A program made the position numbers and the translations under genes. Shown here one piece after another: positions 1 to 9,152 of a stretch of 64,000 nucleotides of DNA; position 1 is the stretch's first letter; each line of letters begins with the position of its first letter. The DNA is from Phycisphaerales bacterium AB-hyl4. Lineage in GTDB: Bacteria > Planctomycetota > Phycisphaerae > Phycisphaerales > Phycisphaeraceae. The notes beneath the pieces are model-generated. The model saw only the letters and a list, made by a program, of their open reading frames with translations, ran no database searches and was not told the DNA's origin. The DNA lies in NCBI GenBank assembly GCA_041821185.1, contig JBGUBD010000008.1, positions 62,001 through 126,000 on the forward strand, in the 5' to 3' direction.

Positions 1-720
1 GCGGCTCTTATCGCCAAGAACCCAACGGCGAACATTGAAAAGCTGCATATGATGTTCGTGCCAAGCCTTGCGATAATGATCAAGTTTGCCCGAAGGCTGA
101 TCCCAGTCCCACTGGGCGCCGATAAACAGGGCTTGACGGTGACCGAGTCCAGCCATGTGGCGAGCAAGTTCCCGAATGGCAAGCAGTCGATTGACGCCGA
201 CACTCATGTGTGCCAAGGGTTCAGCATACTGGGTAAAGACGACCGGGACCGGCAAGTCGAGAAGCATGCGCACAGTGGCGGGGGGAACGGGAACAGGTCG
301 GTGAAGGATCAGACCATCGACACGTCGACCGACGAGATCGCGGAGAATGCGCTGGGTGACGTTTTGATCCAAGGCGATATCGCGAGCGACGAGGAAGAGT
401 TGGTAACCGTCGGCACTGGCGAGCGACTCAATTTCGCTGATGTCCATGAGCTGAATGGGCGTGTTTAGCGCCACGCCGACCAGAGCAATGCTCATGCTCG
501 AGCCGCCTACAAGGGCTCGGCCGATAGGATTGGCTACGTAGTTCATCTCCTGAGCGATTTTTCGGATCTGTTCCGCTCGGCGAGCCGATCGCGGGTGGGA
601 GCCTTTGATGGTGCCACTGAGCACGCGTGAAACGGTGCTGGCCGAAACACCTGCCGCTCGCGCGACTTGAGCTAGGGTTGCGCTGCCGGAATCAGGAGAG
701 ATGGAGACGTCTGAAGCCAT
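1..720 (-). CDS. LacI-family transcriptional regulator (3' end beyond window)
   Basis: Reading the minus strand from the ATG at 720 gives an open frame to the window edge (240 residues seen of a family length near 340). Residues 15-65 form the LacI-type helix-turn-helix and hinge: TLAQVARAAGVSASTVSRVL, then a recognition helix and an NPIGRAL hinge segment. The rest matches the periplasmic-binding-like effector domain. Such proteins repress sugar-utilisation genes until a sugar binds. The first ligand-domain half is present; the effector cannot be named. A degenerate transposase lies just upstream, so its original target operon may be to the left. HTH assignment is secure; the target is unknown. 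Confidence 0.85.
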   Translation of the reverse strand, partial: MASDVSISPDSGSATLAQVARAAGVSASTVSRVLSGTIKGSHPRSARRAEQIRKIAQEMNYVANPIGRALVGGSSMSIALVGVALNTPIQLMDISEIESLASADGYQLFLVARDIALDQNVTQRILRDLVGRRVDGLILHRPVPVPPATVRMLLDLPVPVVFTQYAEPLAHMSVGVNRLLAIRELARHMAGLGHRQALFIGAQWDWDQPSGKLDHYRKAWHEHHMQLFNVRRWVLGDKSR

Positions 721-967
721 TTGATCAGCCGCGGGATAAGGATTCAATGGGTCAGGCCGACACTGGAACGCAAACGCTTGCAACACTCTATCTTTTACCA
801 CCCACTCTGTCAATCTGAATTAAAGGACAACCTTAAGCGCACGGCGATGCTTTCAATTACCCACAAATCCGACGGGTCATGGAGGCGGGGGCCCGTTCTG
901 CTTTCTATTATCTCCGGGCATCCCCATCACCTGCGGCAGTGGCCCCATGCCCAAGGAGTGTCTCGGC

Positions 968-1412
968 ATGAATGCCTGGATTGAAGCGGAGCTCGACGGC
1001 TGCCGTTTTCCCGATCGACGGTTGGGCAGAAGGTTCGGCCAATAGCTTGAAGATCTTTCCAAGGGAATCGACCAGCCCCTGCCGCTTGGCTTGCCAGGAC
1101 TGGGCGGCCACCAAAGCCGCTTACCGCTTTCTGGACAATCCGCGGGTGGATGAGAGCGCGATTCTGGCCGGCCATTTTCAGGCCACGCGGGCACGGTCGA
1201 CGATGCCACAGGCTTGCCCCTGGTGCTGCACGATACGACCGATCTGTCGTATCAGCGGACACACTTCAAGCCGATTGGTAAGACTCACGAAACCTGTACC
1301 GGCAAAGACCGGAAGGAGCGTCCCCGCATGCACACGGTCTGCGGATTGTTGCTGCACTCAAGCCTCGTGGTGACGGCCACGGGACTGCCGCTGGGCATGC
1401 CTAGCGATAGAA
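968..1412 (+). pseudogene. Decayed IS4/Tn5-type transposase fragment
   Basis: From the ATG at 968 the frame starts with MNAWIEAELDGCRFPDRRLG, the opening of the Tn5-type DNA-binding domain, then meets an in-frame TAG near 1046. Further pieces continue in other frames: WAATKAAYRFLDNPRVDES, then LPLVLHDTTDLSYQR with the DTT of the DDE catalytic core. At least two frameshifts and one stop separate them, and the C-terminal half is missing. No terminal inverted repeats could be found. It is a dead remnant of an insertion sequence between the LacI gene and another decayed gene, marking this arm as an area of repeated insertion. Confidence 0.75.
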
Positions 1413-1470
1413 TCAGCCATCACTCAACCACTCTCATTGAGGCTGGTACATAGTTCTCAGGCAGTAAGAC

Positions 1471-2080
1471 CCACATACCTTGCGACCTCAACCATTACCG
1501 TCAAATGGAGTACGGCTGGCTTCGGTAATGACCTCGCACGCATGTCCCGTCATTGCGACAGTAACCACGGACGCGCACAATTTTGGGGCACGCCATTCTG
1601 ATTTGGCTGCCGTAGTAGCTGCCATTCTCAGCAACCCTCGATAGCGAGGTTTGCCTGTACTCCGATGAAGCATGCTGATTAGGTTCTGAATGGTACGCTG
1701 GTCGCGATATCCGAACCGATCCCTGGGACGATCGGTTGACGCCAAACGGGCGCGGATGTGTTACTTGGCGACTGGTCCCCGTGCCGCTGTCGATGAAACC
1801 CTTGCTGGTCGAGGCGGAACCGGACTGCAAATCGGCCCATAATCCCAAGCCTTGTTCGCGTGCCGTTCGTTCCAGACGAACCAGGTCGGCTTCGACCTCT
1901 TCCGGATGGGTAATCTAGGCATAGCCACGCCGCACCATCTCAACGCCGGCATCACGCCCATCCGGCAGGATGATTCGTGCCGGCATGCGCCCCTGCTCGT
2001 CGCGGCTCGTTCCACGAAACGTGATGCGTTTGTTGTCAACTAACTGCCAGAGGGCCGTACGAGATCTGCCGGCACTCCCC
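1471..2080 (-). pseudogene. Decayed copy of the SNase-like gene at 46465-47481
   Basis: About 600 bp on the minus strand align with the 3' two thirds of the SNase-like gene in the island. Reading from 2080 downward gives NNKRITFRGTSRDE-like and LPDGRDAGVEMVRRGYA residues, then an in-frame TAG where the island copy has Arg. LERTA, GLWADLQSGSAS, SRPAYHSEPN and VRVRGYC segments follow, with a frameshift. The 5' third (membrane anchor) is absent and the relic abuts the kbl stop codon. The two copies are diverged but clearly collinear, so a related genetic element once lay here. The seen facts are the homology, stop and truncation; the earlier-island reading is inference. Confidence 0.8.
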
Positions 2081-2088
2081 CCAGTAGC

Positions 2089-3279
2089 CTATAACGCGAA
2101 CTCGTCCTTGACCCGTGCGAACGCATCAATGGCGGATTGCAAATGTTCGCGTGTATGACCGGCGGAAATTTGTGTACGAATCCGGGCCTTGCCCATCGGC
2201 ACGACCGGATACGAAAACGCCACCACGTAAACGCCCAGCTCGAACATCCTCGCCGCCACCCGACCCGCCATCCCCGCGTCGTGGAGCATGATGGGCACGA
2301 TCGGATGTTCACCTGGCAACACCTCGTAGCCAAGCCCGCTGATCTGCTGGCGGAAATACCGTGTGTTTTCATGCAGTCGAAGGCGCAGATCGTTCGACTC
2401 GCGTACCAGCTCCAGCGCCTTGATCGACGCAGCGACGATCGGCGGAGCTATCGTATTGGAGAAAAGATACGGCCGGGAACGCTGCCGCAGATAGTCGATG
2501 ATCTCCTGCCGACCCGATGTATAGCCACCACTGGCGCCGCCCAAGGCCTTGCCCAACGTGCCGGTGACGATGTCGACGCGGTCTCGGACGCCGAAGTGCT
2601 CCGGCGTGCCGGCACCGGTGGCACCCATGAATCCCACGGCATGCGAATCATCCACCATGACCAGGGCATCGTAACGGTCGGCCAACTCGCAGATTGCGGG
2701 CAGGTTGGCGAGATAGCCGTCCATGGAGAACACGCCGTCGGTGGCAATCAAACGAAACCGACTGCCTGCGTCGCGAGCCTCGCGCAGCTTCGTCTCCAAG
2801 TCGGCCATGTTGTTGTTGCGATAGCGGAATCGACGAGCTTTGCACAGACGGATGCCGTCGATAATGGACGCATGATTCAATTCATCACTGATAACCGCGT
2901 CTTCGTCGGTGAGAAGCGTTTCGAACAGCCCGCCGTTCGCGTCGAAACAGGAGCTGTAAAGAATCGTATCGTCCGTGCCAAAAAATGCGGACAATTTGCT
3001 CTCTAGCTGGTGATGGATGTCCTGCGTGCCGCAGATGAAACGAACCGAGGCGAGGCCGAACCCGCGCTGGTCGAGTGCATCGTGCGCCGCCTGGATCAGA
3101 CGTGCATTGTTAGCCAGGCCAAGATAGTTGTTGGCACAAAGGTTGAGAATGTTGTCGTGCTGATCGACGGTGACGTTCGCCTGCTGAGGCGAGGCGATGA
3201 CGCGTTCGCTTTTACGCAGTCCCTGTTCGGCAAGGCGTTCGAGTTCCGTCGCAAGGTGTTTGCAGAATGCATTGGACAC
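2089..3279 (-). CDS. kbl: Glycine C-acetyltransferase (2-amino-3-ketobutyrate CoA ligase)
   Basis: 396 residues, the usual family length. This PLP enzyme cleaves 2-amino-3-oxobutanoate with CoA to glycine and acetyl-CoA, the second step of threonine catabolism. Visible signatures are [19 protein letters not shown] (PLP-pyridine aspartate and substrate loop) and the Schiff-base lysine in [13 protein letters not shown]. The start ATG at 3279 gives [16 protein letters not shown], matching family N-termini. It lies 34 bp downstream of tdh on the same strand, forming the classic tdh-kbl operon, so both are probably made from one mRNA starting near 4380. Nothing is odd in the sequence. The assignment is firm. 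Confidence 0.96.
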   Translation of the reverse strand: MSNAFCKHLATELERLAEQGLRKSERVIASPQQANVTVDQHDNILNLCANNYLGLANNARLIQAAHDALDQRGFGLASVRFICGTQDIHHQLESKLSAFFGTDDTILYSSCFDANGGLFETLLTDEDAVISDELNHASIIDGIRLCKARRFRYRNNNMADLETKLREARDAGSRFRLIATDGVFSMDGYLANLPAICELADRYDALVMVDDSHAVGFMGATGAGTPEHFGVRDRVDIVTGTLGKALGGASGGYTSGRQEIIDYLRQRSRPYLFSNTIAPPIVAASIKALELVRESNDLRLRLHENTRYFRQQISGLGYEVLPGEHPIVPIMLHDAGMAGRVAARMFELGVYVVAFSYPVVPMGKARIRTQISAGHTREHLQSAIDAFARVKDEFAL

Positions 3280-3313
3280 AGGCGAGACTCCTTCCAGTGT
3301 TCCCGTTACGAGG

Positions 3314-4357
3314 CTACGAGGCGTCGCGCCAGTCCAGCAGAACTTTCCCCGACTTACCGGAGCGCATCGCCTCGAAGCCTTTTTCGAAGTCGGCGTGGTT
3401 GAAGCGGTGTGTGATCACCGGGCGGATGTCCAGACCCGATTGAATCATCACAGTCATCTTGTACCAGGTCTCGTACATCTGTCGGCCGTAGATGCCTTTG
3501 ATGGTGAGCATGTTAAACACCACCGTGTTCCAATCGACAGCCAACTCCTTGTCAGGGATGCCGAGCATGGCGATCTTGCCGCCGTGACACATGTTTTCAA
3601 TCATGTCGCGTAGCGCATCGCCGCTGCCGGACATCTCCAGGCCCACGTCAAAGCCTTCAACCATGCCCAGCTCTTTCTGCACGTCGGCGAGATTGCGCTC
3701 GCGGATATCGACGGCAAGGGTCACGCCCATCTGCTTCGCCAGCTTGAGGCGATCGGGATTGATATCCGTGATGACGACATGGCGTGCCCCGGCGTAACGC
3801 ACCACTGCGGCGGCCATGATACCGATGGGGCCCGCCCCAGAAATCAACACGTCTTCGCCGAGCACGTCGAAAGTCAGAGCTGTGTGCACAGCATTGCCGA
3901 AGGGGTCGAAGATGGCGGCGACGTCCTCTGGGACATCCGGGTCGTGATGCCAGATATTGGTTTGTGGCAGTGCGATGTACTCGGCAAACGCGCCAGGCCG
4001 ATTGACCCCGACGCCGCGGGTGTGAGCACACAGGTGCCGACGACCTGCCATGCAGTTACGGCATGTGCCGCACACCACATGCCCCTCGCCGGAGACGAGC
4101 ATGCCGATTTCAAAGTCGTGTACGTTCGAGCCCTTGTCAACGATACGGCCGACAAACTCATGCCCTACGACCATTGGCACGGGCACGGTCCCTTGAGCCC
4201 ACGCGTCCCAGTTGTAAATATGCACGTCCGTGCCGCAGATACCCGTCTGTTCAACGCGAACGAGTACATCGTTGATGTCCATCTTCGGAGGTGGCACGTT
4301 CTCCAGCCACAAGCCGGGCTTGGCGTGTCGCTTGACCAAGGCCTGCATGGTCTCCAT
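3314..4357 (-). CDS. tdh: L-threonine 3-dehydrogenase
   Basis: 347 residues of a zinc-dependent medium-chain dehydrogenase that oxidises L-threonine with NAD+ to 2-amino-3-oxobutanoate, the substrate of the adjacent Kbl. Visible: catalytic zinc ligands in [13 protein letters not shown] and GHEFVG, the structural zinc lobe [15 protein letters not shown], and the Rossmann glycines [19 protein letters not shown] ribosome site sits 8 bp before the ATG at 4357; an in-frame ATG three codons later would give the more usual MQALVK start. It is first in the tdh-kbl operon and divergent from an XRE-cupin regulator, which is a plausible controller. Confidence 0.96.
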   Translation of the reverse strand: METMQALVKRHAKPGLWLENVPPPKMDINDVLVRVEQTGICGTDVHIYNWDAWAQGTVPVPMVVGHEFVGRIVDKGSNVHDFEIGMLVSGEGHVVCGTCRNCMAGRRHLCAHTRGVGVNRPGAFAEYIALPQTNIWHHDPDVPEDVAAIFDPFGNAVHTALTFDVLGEDVLISGAGPIGIMAAAVVRYAGARHVVITDINPDRLKLAKQMGVTLAVDIRERNLADVQKELGMVEGFDVGLEMSGSGDALRDMIENMCHGGKIAMLGIPDKELAVDWNTVVFNMLTIKGIYGRQMYETWYKMTVMIQSGLDIRPVITHRFNHADFEKGFEAMRSGKSGKVLLDWRDAS

Positions 4358-4508
4358 CTGTATCGCTCTCCCATATAGAAACCGGCTTGCCGCCTACTTT
4401 AGCCCCCCCGCCGCCACGGCCGCACATCAATCGGCTAGCCACACCGCCGTTCGATATCGTAAAATACCGTCCGACATGATAGCGGCCGTACGTCCTTCAT
4501 GCAAGAAT

Positions 4509-4530
4509 AATTTCTTATTTAATGGAAATT
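4509..4530. promoter_or_regulatory. Palindrome in the tdh / XRE-cupin divergent promoter region
   Basis: AATTTC and GAAATT form perfect 6-bp arms around an AT-rich centre, ending 4 bp before the regulator's start codon. A site there would be a natural autoregulatory operator for the XRE-cupin protein. This is inferred from position and symmetry only. Confidence 0.35.
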
Positions 4531-4534
4531 TGAC

Positions 4535-5164
4535 ATGCCACGAAAGCCCCCCGCCCCCCCTTCTTATGAGGCCGACTGCGCACCGGAAGGCGATGCTCAC
4601 CGGGACGATATCGACCCGGTGACCCGCGCGCTGTGTGACCGGGTGCGGGCGCTGCGCCGCGAACGGGGTTGGTCGCTGGCGGAGTTGTCGACCGCTTGCG
4701 GCGTCAGCCGCTCGATGCTCAGCCAGATCGAGCGGGCCGAGGTGAACCCCACGCTGGCCGTGGCGCACCGCATCGCCCAGGCGTTCGGCACGCCACTGAG
4801 TCGGCTGATCGACGCGCCGGCAGGCCCGCGCATCCAGACCGTACGGGGCAACGACCGATCCTGCCTGTTCCGCTCCGATCGCCACTGCCGCATCCGCACG
4901 CTCTCGCCGTTGGCCATGGAAAAGGAGGTCGAGTTTTACGAACTGGTGCTTCGGTCTGGCGCGGCACTACGCAGCGAGGCGCACTTCCGCGGCGCCCGCG
5001 AATTACTGACCGTGCAGGCGGGCAAGATGCGCGTCACGGCCGACAACGACTCGACCGAGTTGAAGCCAGGCGACTCGGCCCACTACCCGGCCGACACGCC
5101 CCACGTTATCGAAAACCTTGGTGAAAGCGAGGCTAAAGCCTACCTTGTGGTTTTGTACACATAG
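4535..5164 (+). CDS. XRE-family regulator with C-terminal cupin domain
   Basis: 209 residues. An HTH occupies about residues 30-90 (LRRERGWSLAELSTACGVSR, then MLSQIERAEVNPTLAVAHRI), followed by a small cupin barrel (about 125-205) with the GDSAHYPADTPHVIENLG signature of this regulator class. Family members bind DNA as dimers and sense small metabolites in the cupin. It is divergently transcribed from tdh-kbl, so control of threonine/glycine catabolism is a reasonable inference. The first 30 residues are Pro-rich and poorly conserved. Start ATG at 4535; translation could instead begin further in. The domain call is firm; the ligand is not known. Confidence 0.88.
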   Translation: MPRKPPAPPSYEADCAPEGDAHRDDIDPVTRALCDRVRALRRERGWSLAELSTACGVSRSMLSQIERAEVNPTLAVAHRIAQAFGTPLSRLIDAPAGPRIQTVRGNDRSCLFRSDRHCRIRTLSPLAMEKEVEFYELVLRSGAALRSEAHFRGARELLTVQAGKMRVTADNDSTELKPGDSAHYPADTPHVIENLGESEAKAYLVVLYT

Positions 5165-5237
5165 CCCGATTGCCCGAGCTTGGCCGCGAATCAATTCACC
5201 GTACACGCCGGTGTTGATGGCCGCGACAGGCGACACA

Positions 5238-5354
5238 GGTCCCCCTACACCTGCCTCATCATCACAAATGCTACCACCGTTCCAAACGGCAGAAAGAACA
5301 TCAAGATCACCAACAGCTCAGCCCATGTATTATCGGAGGCAATCCCCTTACCAT
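5238..5354 (-). pseudogene. Truncated copy of the small membrane-protein gene at 28185-28379
   Basis: About 117 bp are nearly identical to 28171-28288. On the minus strand they encode the C-terminal half KGIASDNTWAELLVILMFF and FLPFGTVVAFVMMRQV. The upstream half is replaced by unrelated sequence, so the first transmembrane helix is lost. A second island gene with a broken copy in this arm, like the SNase-like gene at 1471-2080. Confidence 0.7.
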
Positions 5355-5682
5355 ACGCTCGGCCGCGATATGATCCTGGCGATCCATGACGCATGGGACC
5401 AACTGCATTAGCCGCTGCCCACGCATCGTTCACTGTAGCGAAGCGAGGCTCCCTTGCCGGAGTGAACGGTATTGAAACGCACACGTACACACGTCGGCCG
5501 ACCGCGTTTGACCTGGATGCTCATCGGAATCGTCATCGCCTTGCCGGGCATGATCGTGCCGCCCGCGCGGTCGACTGATGAGCCGAAACCAGTCCTGCAA
5601 CTTCATGGCCGATGATAGGCCGCCCCATCACCCACGGCGGGTGGCACGCTCCCAATCGTCAACCCTGCGGTATACTCGCCCC

Positions 5683-5788
5683 ATGCTCGCCCAGGTGCAC
5701 AGCTTCGTCCTGCAAGGCATTGATCCGCTTCCGTGTGAGGTGGAGGTCGATGTCGCTGAGCAAGGTCTTATCAAAACGACAGTCGTGG
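5683..5788 (+). pseudogene. Stranded 5' fragment of comM (copy A)
   Basis: The ATG at 5683 opens MLAQVHSFVLQGIDPLPCEV and continues to IKTTVVG, matching the first 35-37 codons of the comM half at 15926, then homology stops abruptly. A promoter-like GGTATACTC lies 17-9 bp before the ATG, as in copy B. The 25 bp after the break (ggcaatactgacaatc and on) resemble those after copies B and C. The fragment runs toward the truncated lipoprotein gene at 5850. Confidence 0.85.
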
Positions 5789-5849
5789 GGGCAATACTGA
5801 CAATCTGCGCCGACCTGCTACACCGATGTTTCCATTTGGAACCATAACC

Positions 5850-6062
5850 ATGAGTTTGCGGCATTTGGCTACGGCCATGTTGGTCGGCACGATGACCCTA
5901 CTGGTCGCTTGCGGCATCCATGAGCCAAGCCAGGAGGACCTGCTCGTCGGCACATGGGTGCAGGAAATGCCCCAGACAGAGTGGGGTCCCATGACGATGG
6001 AGCTTACGCTGGAACGCGGCGGTCAAACGCGCCGCGACCATCAGTGCCAGCGGTTCGCATAA
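5850..6062 (+). pseudogene. Truncated lipoprotein gene fused to comM debris
   Basis: The ATG at 5850 begins a lipoprotein signal peptide (MSLRHLATAMLVGTM then LLVACG lipobox), followed by a mature start that reads VGTWVQEMPQTEWGPMTMEL. At about 6020 the frame runs out of this gene into comM sequence in the wrong frame and stops at 6062. About 57 residues of the original protein remain. The VGTW and M-E-L-T-L-E pattern suggests a small lipocalin-like beta barrel, but the fragment is too short to say. It sits just behind comM copy A, as the intact small genes sit behind copies B and C. Confidence 0.6.
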
Positions 6063-6093
6063 TCTGTTGATGGTCGGGCCCGCCGGTACAGGC
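6022..6093 (+). pseudogene. comM fragment ending at the Walker A codons
   Basis: These 72 bp are almost identical to 16533-16606 of the comM 5' half and encode VKRAATISASGSHNLLMVGP and the start of the P-loop. The fragment ends at exactly the point where the large island interrupts comM, and is followed by the same CTGACCTGTGAA sequence. It is the left junction of a second, separate integration at the same site. Confidence 0.85.
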
Positions 6094-6115
6094 TGACCTG
6101 TGAATGGGCCGAATC
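6091..6115. other. Relic attL of an older integration in comM
   Basis: The GG core is followed by CTGACCTGTGAATGGGCCGA, which copies the attachment arm at both ends of the present island. The TGG at arm positions 9-11 matches the island's right-end version rather than its left-end version (CAT). After about 17 bp the arm diverges. No matching attR with a comM 3' part was found. Confidence 0.7.
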
Positions 6116-6208
6116 TACGCCTTAATACCCTACCGCCCATGATGAAGGGCATTCGAAGCACATTGCGTAGAGACCAGCGGCTGTGTACCAGGCTCACCGC
6201 TGTCTTGC

Positions 6209-6640
6209 TCACTCGATTCGTGGGACGTAGTGGGTTCCCACCACCCGCGCCACCAACACCCGCCGCTTCTTATTTATTCCATCCACGAGATACTCGAACA
6301 ACACCGCGAGCCCTTCCTGCAACAGCTCATAGGCCGCGAAGCCCTTGCAGAACTGCCGCATCGGCTGCATCCGCCCATAGAAGTACGTCCGCAGGTGCAC
6401 GCTGATCTCATGATGCACCAGCGCCTCCAGCCGATCGCTCGACGTCATCAGGTGCTTGGCGATCAACAACCTATCGTGCGACGTGATCAACGTTGACACA
6501 ACATCCCGCACCTCAACCAAGCCCTGGAAGTGTTCCCCGTCGCGCGATACTGCGCCGCAACCTCCCGCGCCCGTGCCGCGAACGCTTCCGCATCAATCTC
6601 CCCCTCACCAAAGTCCGGGCGACCATACACCTGTCTCGTC
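6209..6640 (-). pseudogene. DUF1704 / QEGLA-motif protein fragment
   Basis: Reading the minus strand gives VYGRPDFGEGEIDAEAFAAR, then after one frameshift near 6520 VRDVVSTLITSHDRLLIAKH, LVHHEISVHLRTYF and YELLQEGLAVLFEYLVDG. The HHEISVH and QEGLAV elements are the hallmark metal-site motif of DUF1704 (labelled flavohemoglobin expression-modulating QEGLA proteins, related to KIAA0895 peptidases). The family is about 400 residues; only about 140 remain, with a frameshift and both ends missing. It lies directly inside the relic attL, so it was probably cargo of the earlier element. Confidence 0.75.
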
Positions 6641-6709
6641 GAACCTTTCGAACCCATCGCGAAACCTCATGACCGATCATAGCCAGTCGCACCCGCCCCC
6701 CTCCTCCGC

Positions 6710-7825
6710 ATGCGAACCCGATCCGCCACGGTATACTCGGACGACCCAGCTTCACCGCGGCCCGCCGAAACATCGCGTCGTTTCCTTGCACGGAGCCTCG
6801 CCATCGAAACCGTCCCCGAACTGCATCAGCCTATCGACGAACATCGCCGGTTGCTGGCAAGCGCCCGTTTCAATGCAGGTTTCGCCGGCAGCGATTTCAA
6901 ACGGTGGCAGTTGCAGGCCCGCGCGGTCCTCGCCGAGTTAGTCGGTTTTGATCCCGACCGGCGTCCCGCGTTCACTACAGTGCGCCTCTGGCAGCGCTCG
7001 CACTGCCTCGGCCACATCGAGAAGTGGCTCTTGCGCGCCGAGCCCGGCATTGATGTGCCCATCTACTGGTGCCGACCCGCCCGGCCGCACGAATCCAACC
7101 CGACCATGATCTGCCTCCAGGGCCACACCACCGGCATGCACTGCTCCATCGGCGCCAGCCAGGCCGACCCCTTCATCGACGAAGCCCCGCCCAACGATCG
7201 CGACTACGCTCTGCAATGCCTCGCCCACGGCTTCAACGCTCTGTGCGTGGAACAGCGCGGCTTCGGCGAACGACGCGAAAATTGTGACCTCAAGACCGAC
7301 TGCCAGCACATGGCCATGCGGGCGCTGCTGCTGGGCCGTACGCTTGTGGGCGAGCGTGTCGCCGACGCGCAACTGGCCTTGCGCTGGGCGCTGCAGCAGC
7401 CGACCGTCAACGCGCATCGCGTCGGCATCATGGGCAACTCCGCCGGCGGCACGACCGCCATGTACGCCGCGGCCTTGATGGACAACTTCTGGCTGGCCGT
7501 CCCCTCCTGCTCGTTCGGCCGACTGAGAGACACGTGGTTCGCCGGCCGACGGTGTGTGTGCGGCTACGTCCCGCGCCTGCTCAACACCCTCGACCTGCCC
7601 GACGTGCTGGCCCTGCACGCGCCCAATCCCGTGATCGTGGTGGGCGGTGAACAAGATTACCACGCCCCGGGCAAAGCGCTTCGGCCCGCCTTCGCCGACC
7701 TGCAGACCCGCTATGCCGCGTCCGGCGCGGCGGAAGCCTGCCGCCTGGTCATCGGCCCCGAAGGCCACCGGTTCTATGCCAGTCTGGCCTGGCCACTGAT
7801 GCTTCAGCAGCTCGACCCGGCCTGA
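6710..7825 (+). CDS. Alpha/beta hydrolase, acetyl-xylan-esterase-like
   Basis: 371 residues. The fold is clear from PTMICLQGHTTGMHCSIG (oxyanion strand), the nucleophile elbow GIMGNSAGGTTAMYAA (Ser near 245), the later Asp in VVGGEQDYHAPG and His in GPEGHRFYA, a complete Ser-Asp-His triad. It resembles the Abhydrolase_7-type putative acetyl-xylan esterases common in planctomycetes, which strip acyl groups from plant polysaccharides. No signal peptide is seen, so it is probably cytoplasmic. The start is uncertain: no ribosome site precedes 6710, and the first 30 residues look non-conserved. A LacI gene follows at 7996, and a secreted glycan hydrolase after it, suggesting one sugar-use locus. 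Confidence 0.75.
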   Translation: MRTRSATVYSDDPASPRPAETSRRFLARSLAIETVPELHQPIDEHRRLLASARFNAGFAGSDFKRWQLQARAVLAELVGFDPDRRPAFTTVRLWQRSHCLGHIEKWLLRAEPGIDVPIYWCRPARPHESNPTMICLQGHTTGMHCSIGASQADPFIDEAPPNDRDYALQCLAHGFNALCVEQRGFGERRENCDLKTDCQHMAMRALLLGRTLVGERVADAQLALRWALQQPTVNAHRVGIMGNSAGGTTAMYAAALMDNFWLAVPSCSFGRLRDTWFAGRRCVCGYVPRLLNTLDLPDVLALHAPNPVIVVGGEQDYHAPGKALRPAFADLQTRYAASGAAEACRLVIGPEGHRFYASLAWPLMLQQLDPA

Positions 7826-7995
7826 CAGGTAGCCGGCCGCGGCCCGGGCCCCCCAAATCCCCCGACCAACCGGCCCCTGCGCGGCGAGCCCACGTCCACC
7901 GGATAATCCTTGAAGTGATGCTTGACACATCCTCAAAAGATGGTTAATTTCAAGTTAATATCACGAGATATCACCTGCTCGCCGGAGTTCTTTCC

Positions 7996-9033
7996 GTGGC
8001 CCGACTGATCGACATTGCTAATGAAGTGGGCGTTTCCCGATCCGCGGCAGCACGCGTGCTGCTCGGCACCGGCCAAGGCTCCATTCGCGTCAGCGAGGGC
8101 ACGCGGGACCGCATCCTCCAAGCCGCCCAACGCTTGGGTTACCGCCCTAACCCGCACGCCCGCGGCCTCAAGGGCCGGGCGACGTCGGTGCTGGGCATTG
8201 TCGTGCCCTACTTCTTCAGCATGCTCGACCCGATCGAAAAGCTCTCCGCCGAGGCCGGCTACAGCGTGCAGATTACCGCCCATCACGGCAAACTGGAGGA
8301 CTTCAAAAATGCACTGAGCAACCTGCTCCTGCATCGCCCCGACGGCATCCTGCTGATCGCGCCGCTGCCGGAAGCATTCGATGCGGTGAAGGAGATCGCG
8401 CCGACCACGCCGATGGTCATCGTCGGCAACCATCCGATCCCCCAACTTGACTCGTTCGTGACGCCCCTTCAGGAGGGAACACGTCTCGCCACCGAGTATC
8501 TGATCCAGCTGGGCCACCGCCGCATCGCCTACGCCTGCACCAGCGCCAAAACGTTCGATCACCCGACCACCCGCATGCGATACGAAGGGTTCCGCGAGGC
8601 TCTGCAAAACCATGGCATCGCTTTTAAACCGGACATGATGCTGCCGCTTTTCCAGGGCAACGACGAGGGCAAAAAGACGCAACATGGCGACAGAACGATC
8701 GCCAACGTGGTCGCCTCGTGGACACCGGATAACCGTCCCACGGCCCTCTTGGCCAACGCCGATGACGTCGCCGGCGGCATGATGGTCGCCCTCGAGCGCT
8801 CCGGCTATGCCGTGCCCGAGGACATCTCGGTCATGGGCATGATGAACCTGAACATCGGCCCCTACCTGCGAAAGCCGTTGACCACGGTCGACTGGCAACT
8901 CGATGAGTTTCGCATCGCCGCTATGTCGCGTCTGCTTGAACGTGTCCGGAAACCCGATCTCGATCCGATTATGTCCGTCTCGGTTCCGAGAATCATCGAA
9001 CGAGATTCATGCGCGCCGCCGAAATGCCAATGA
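7996..9033 (+). CDS. LacI-family transcriptional regulator
   Basis: 345 residues from a GTG start. Residues 1-60 hold the HTH and hinge (LIDIANEVGVSRSAAARVLL, YRPNPHARGLKG), and the rest is a type I periplasmic-binding-like effector domain ending with PRIIERDSCAPP, the normal C-terminus. It lies just upstream of the DUF4838 glycan hydrolase and downstream of the esterase, so it probably controls that cluster. The stretch ATATCACGAGATATCA at about 7959-7974 before the start is partly symmetric and could be its operator. The regulated sugar cannot be read from the sequence. Confidence 0.9.
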   Translation: MARLIDIANEVGVSRSAAARVLLGTGQGSIRVSEGTRDRILQAAQRLGYRPNPHARGLKGRATSVLGIVVPYFFSMLDPIEKLSAEAGYSVQITAHHGKLEDFKNALSNLLLHRPDGILLIAPLPEAFDAVKEIAPTTPMVIVGNHPIPQLDSFVTPLQEGTRLATEYLIQLGHRRIAYACTSAKTFDHPTTRMRYEGFREALQNHGIAFKPDMMLPLFQGNDEGKKTQHGDRTIANVVASWTPDNRPTALLANADDVAGGMMVALERSGYAVPEDISVMGMMNLNIGPYLRKPLTTVDWQLDEFRIAAMSRLLERVRKPDLDPIMSVSVPRIIERDSCAPPKCQ

Positions 9034-9152
9034 GCCGACAGGCTCGCTCATCGCGCCGCGGCCGTCAGACGCGGCTTCGTGTTCGCTCGAGCCGATCGCA
9101 CTCACGGCTAACTCGATCGTGAACAGTTCTCATCACAAATAAGGTTGGTTTC

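Noticed and set aside
49..468. Plus-strand open frame of 139 residues
   Set aside because: It is antisense to the LacI gene, whose HTH and effector domain are clear on the minus strand.
5393..5640. Small plus-strand frames between the XRE-cupin gene and comM copy A
   Set aside because: No start signals or coding pattern; the segment looks like mixed debris next to the truncated membrane-protein copy.
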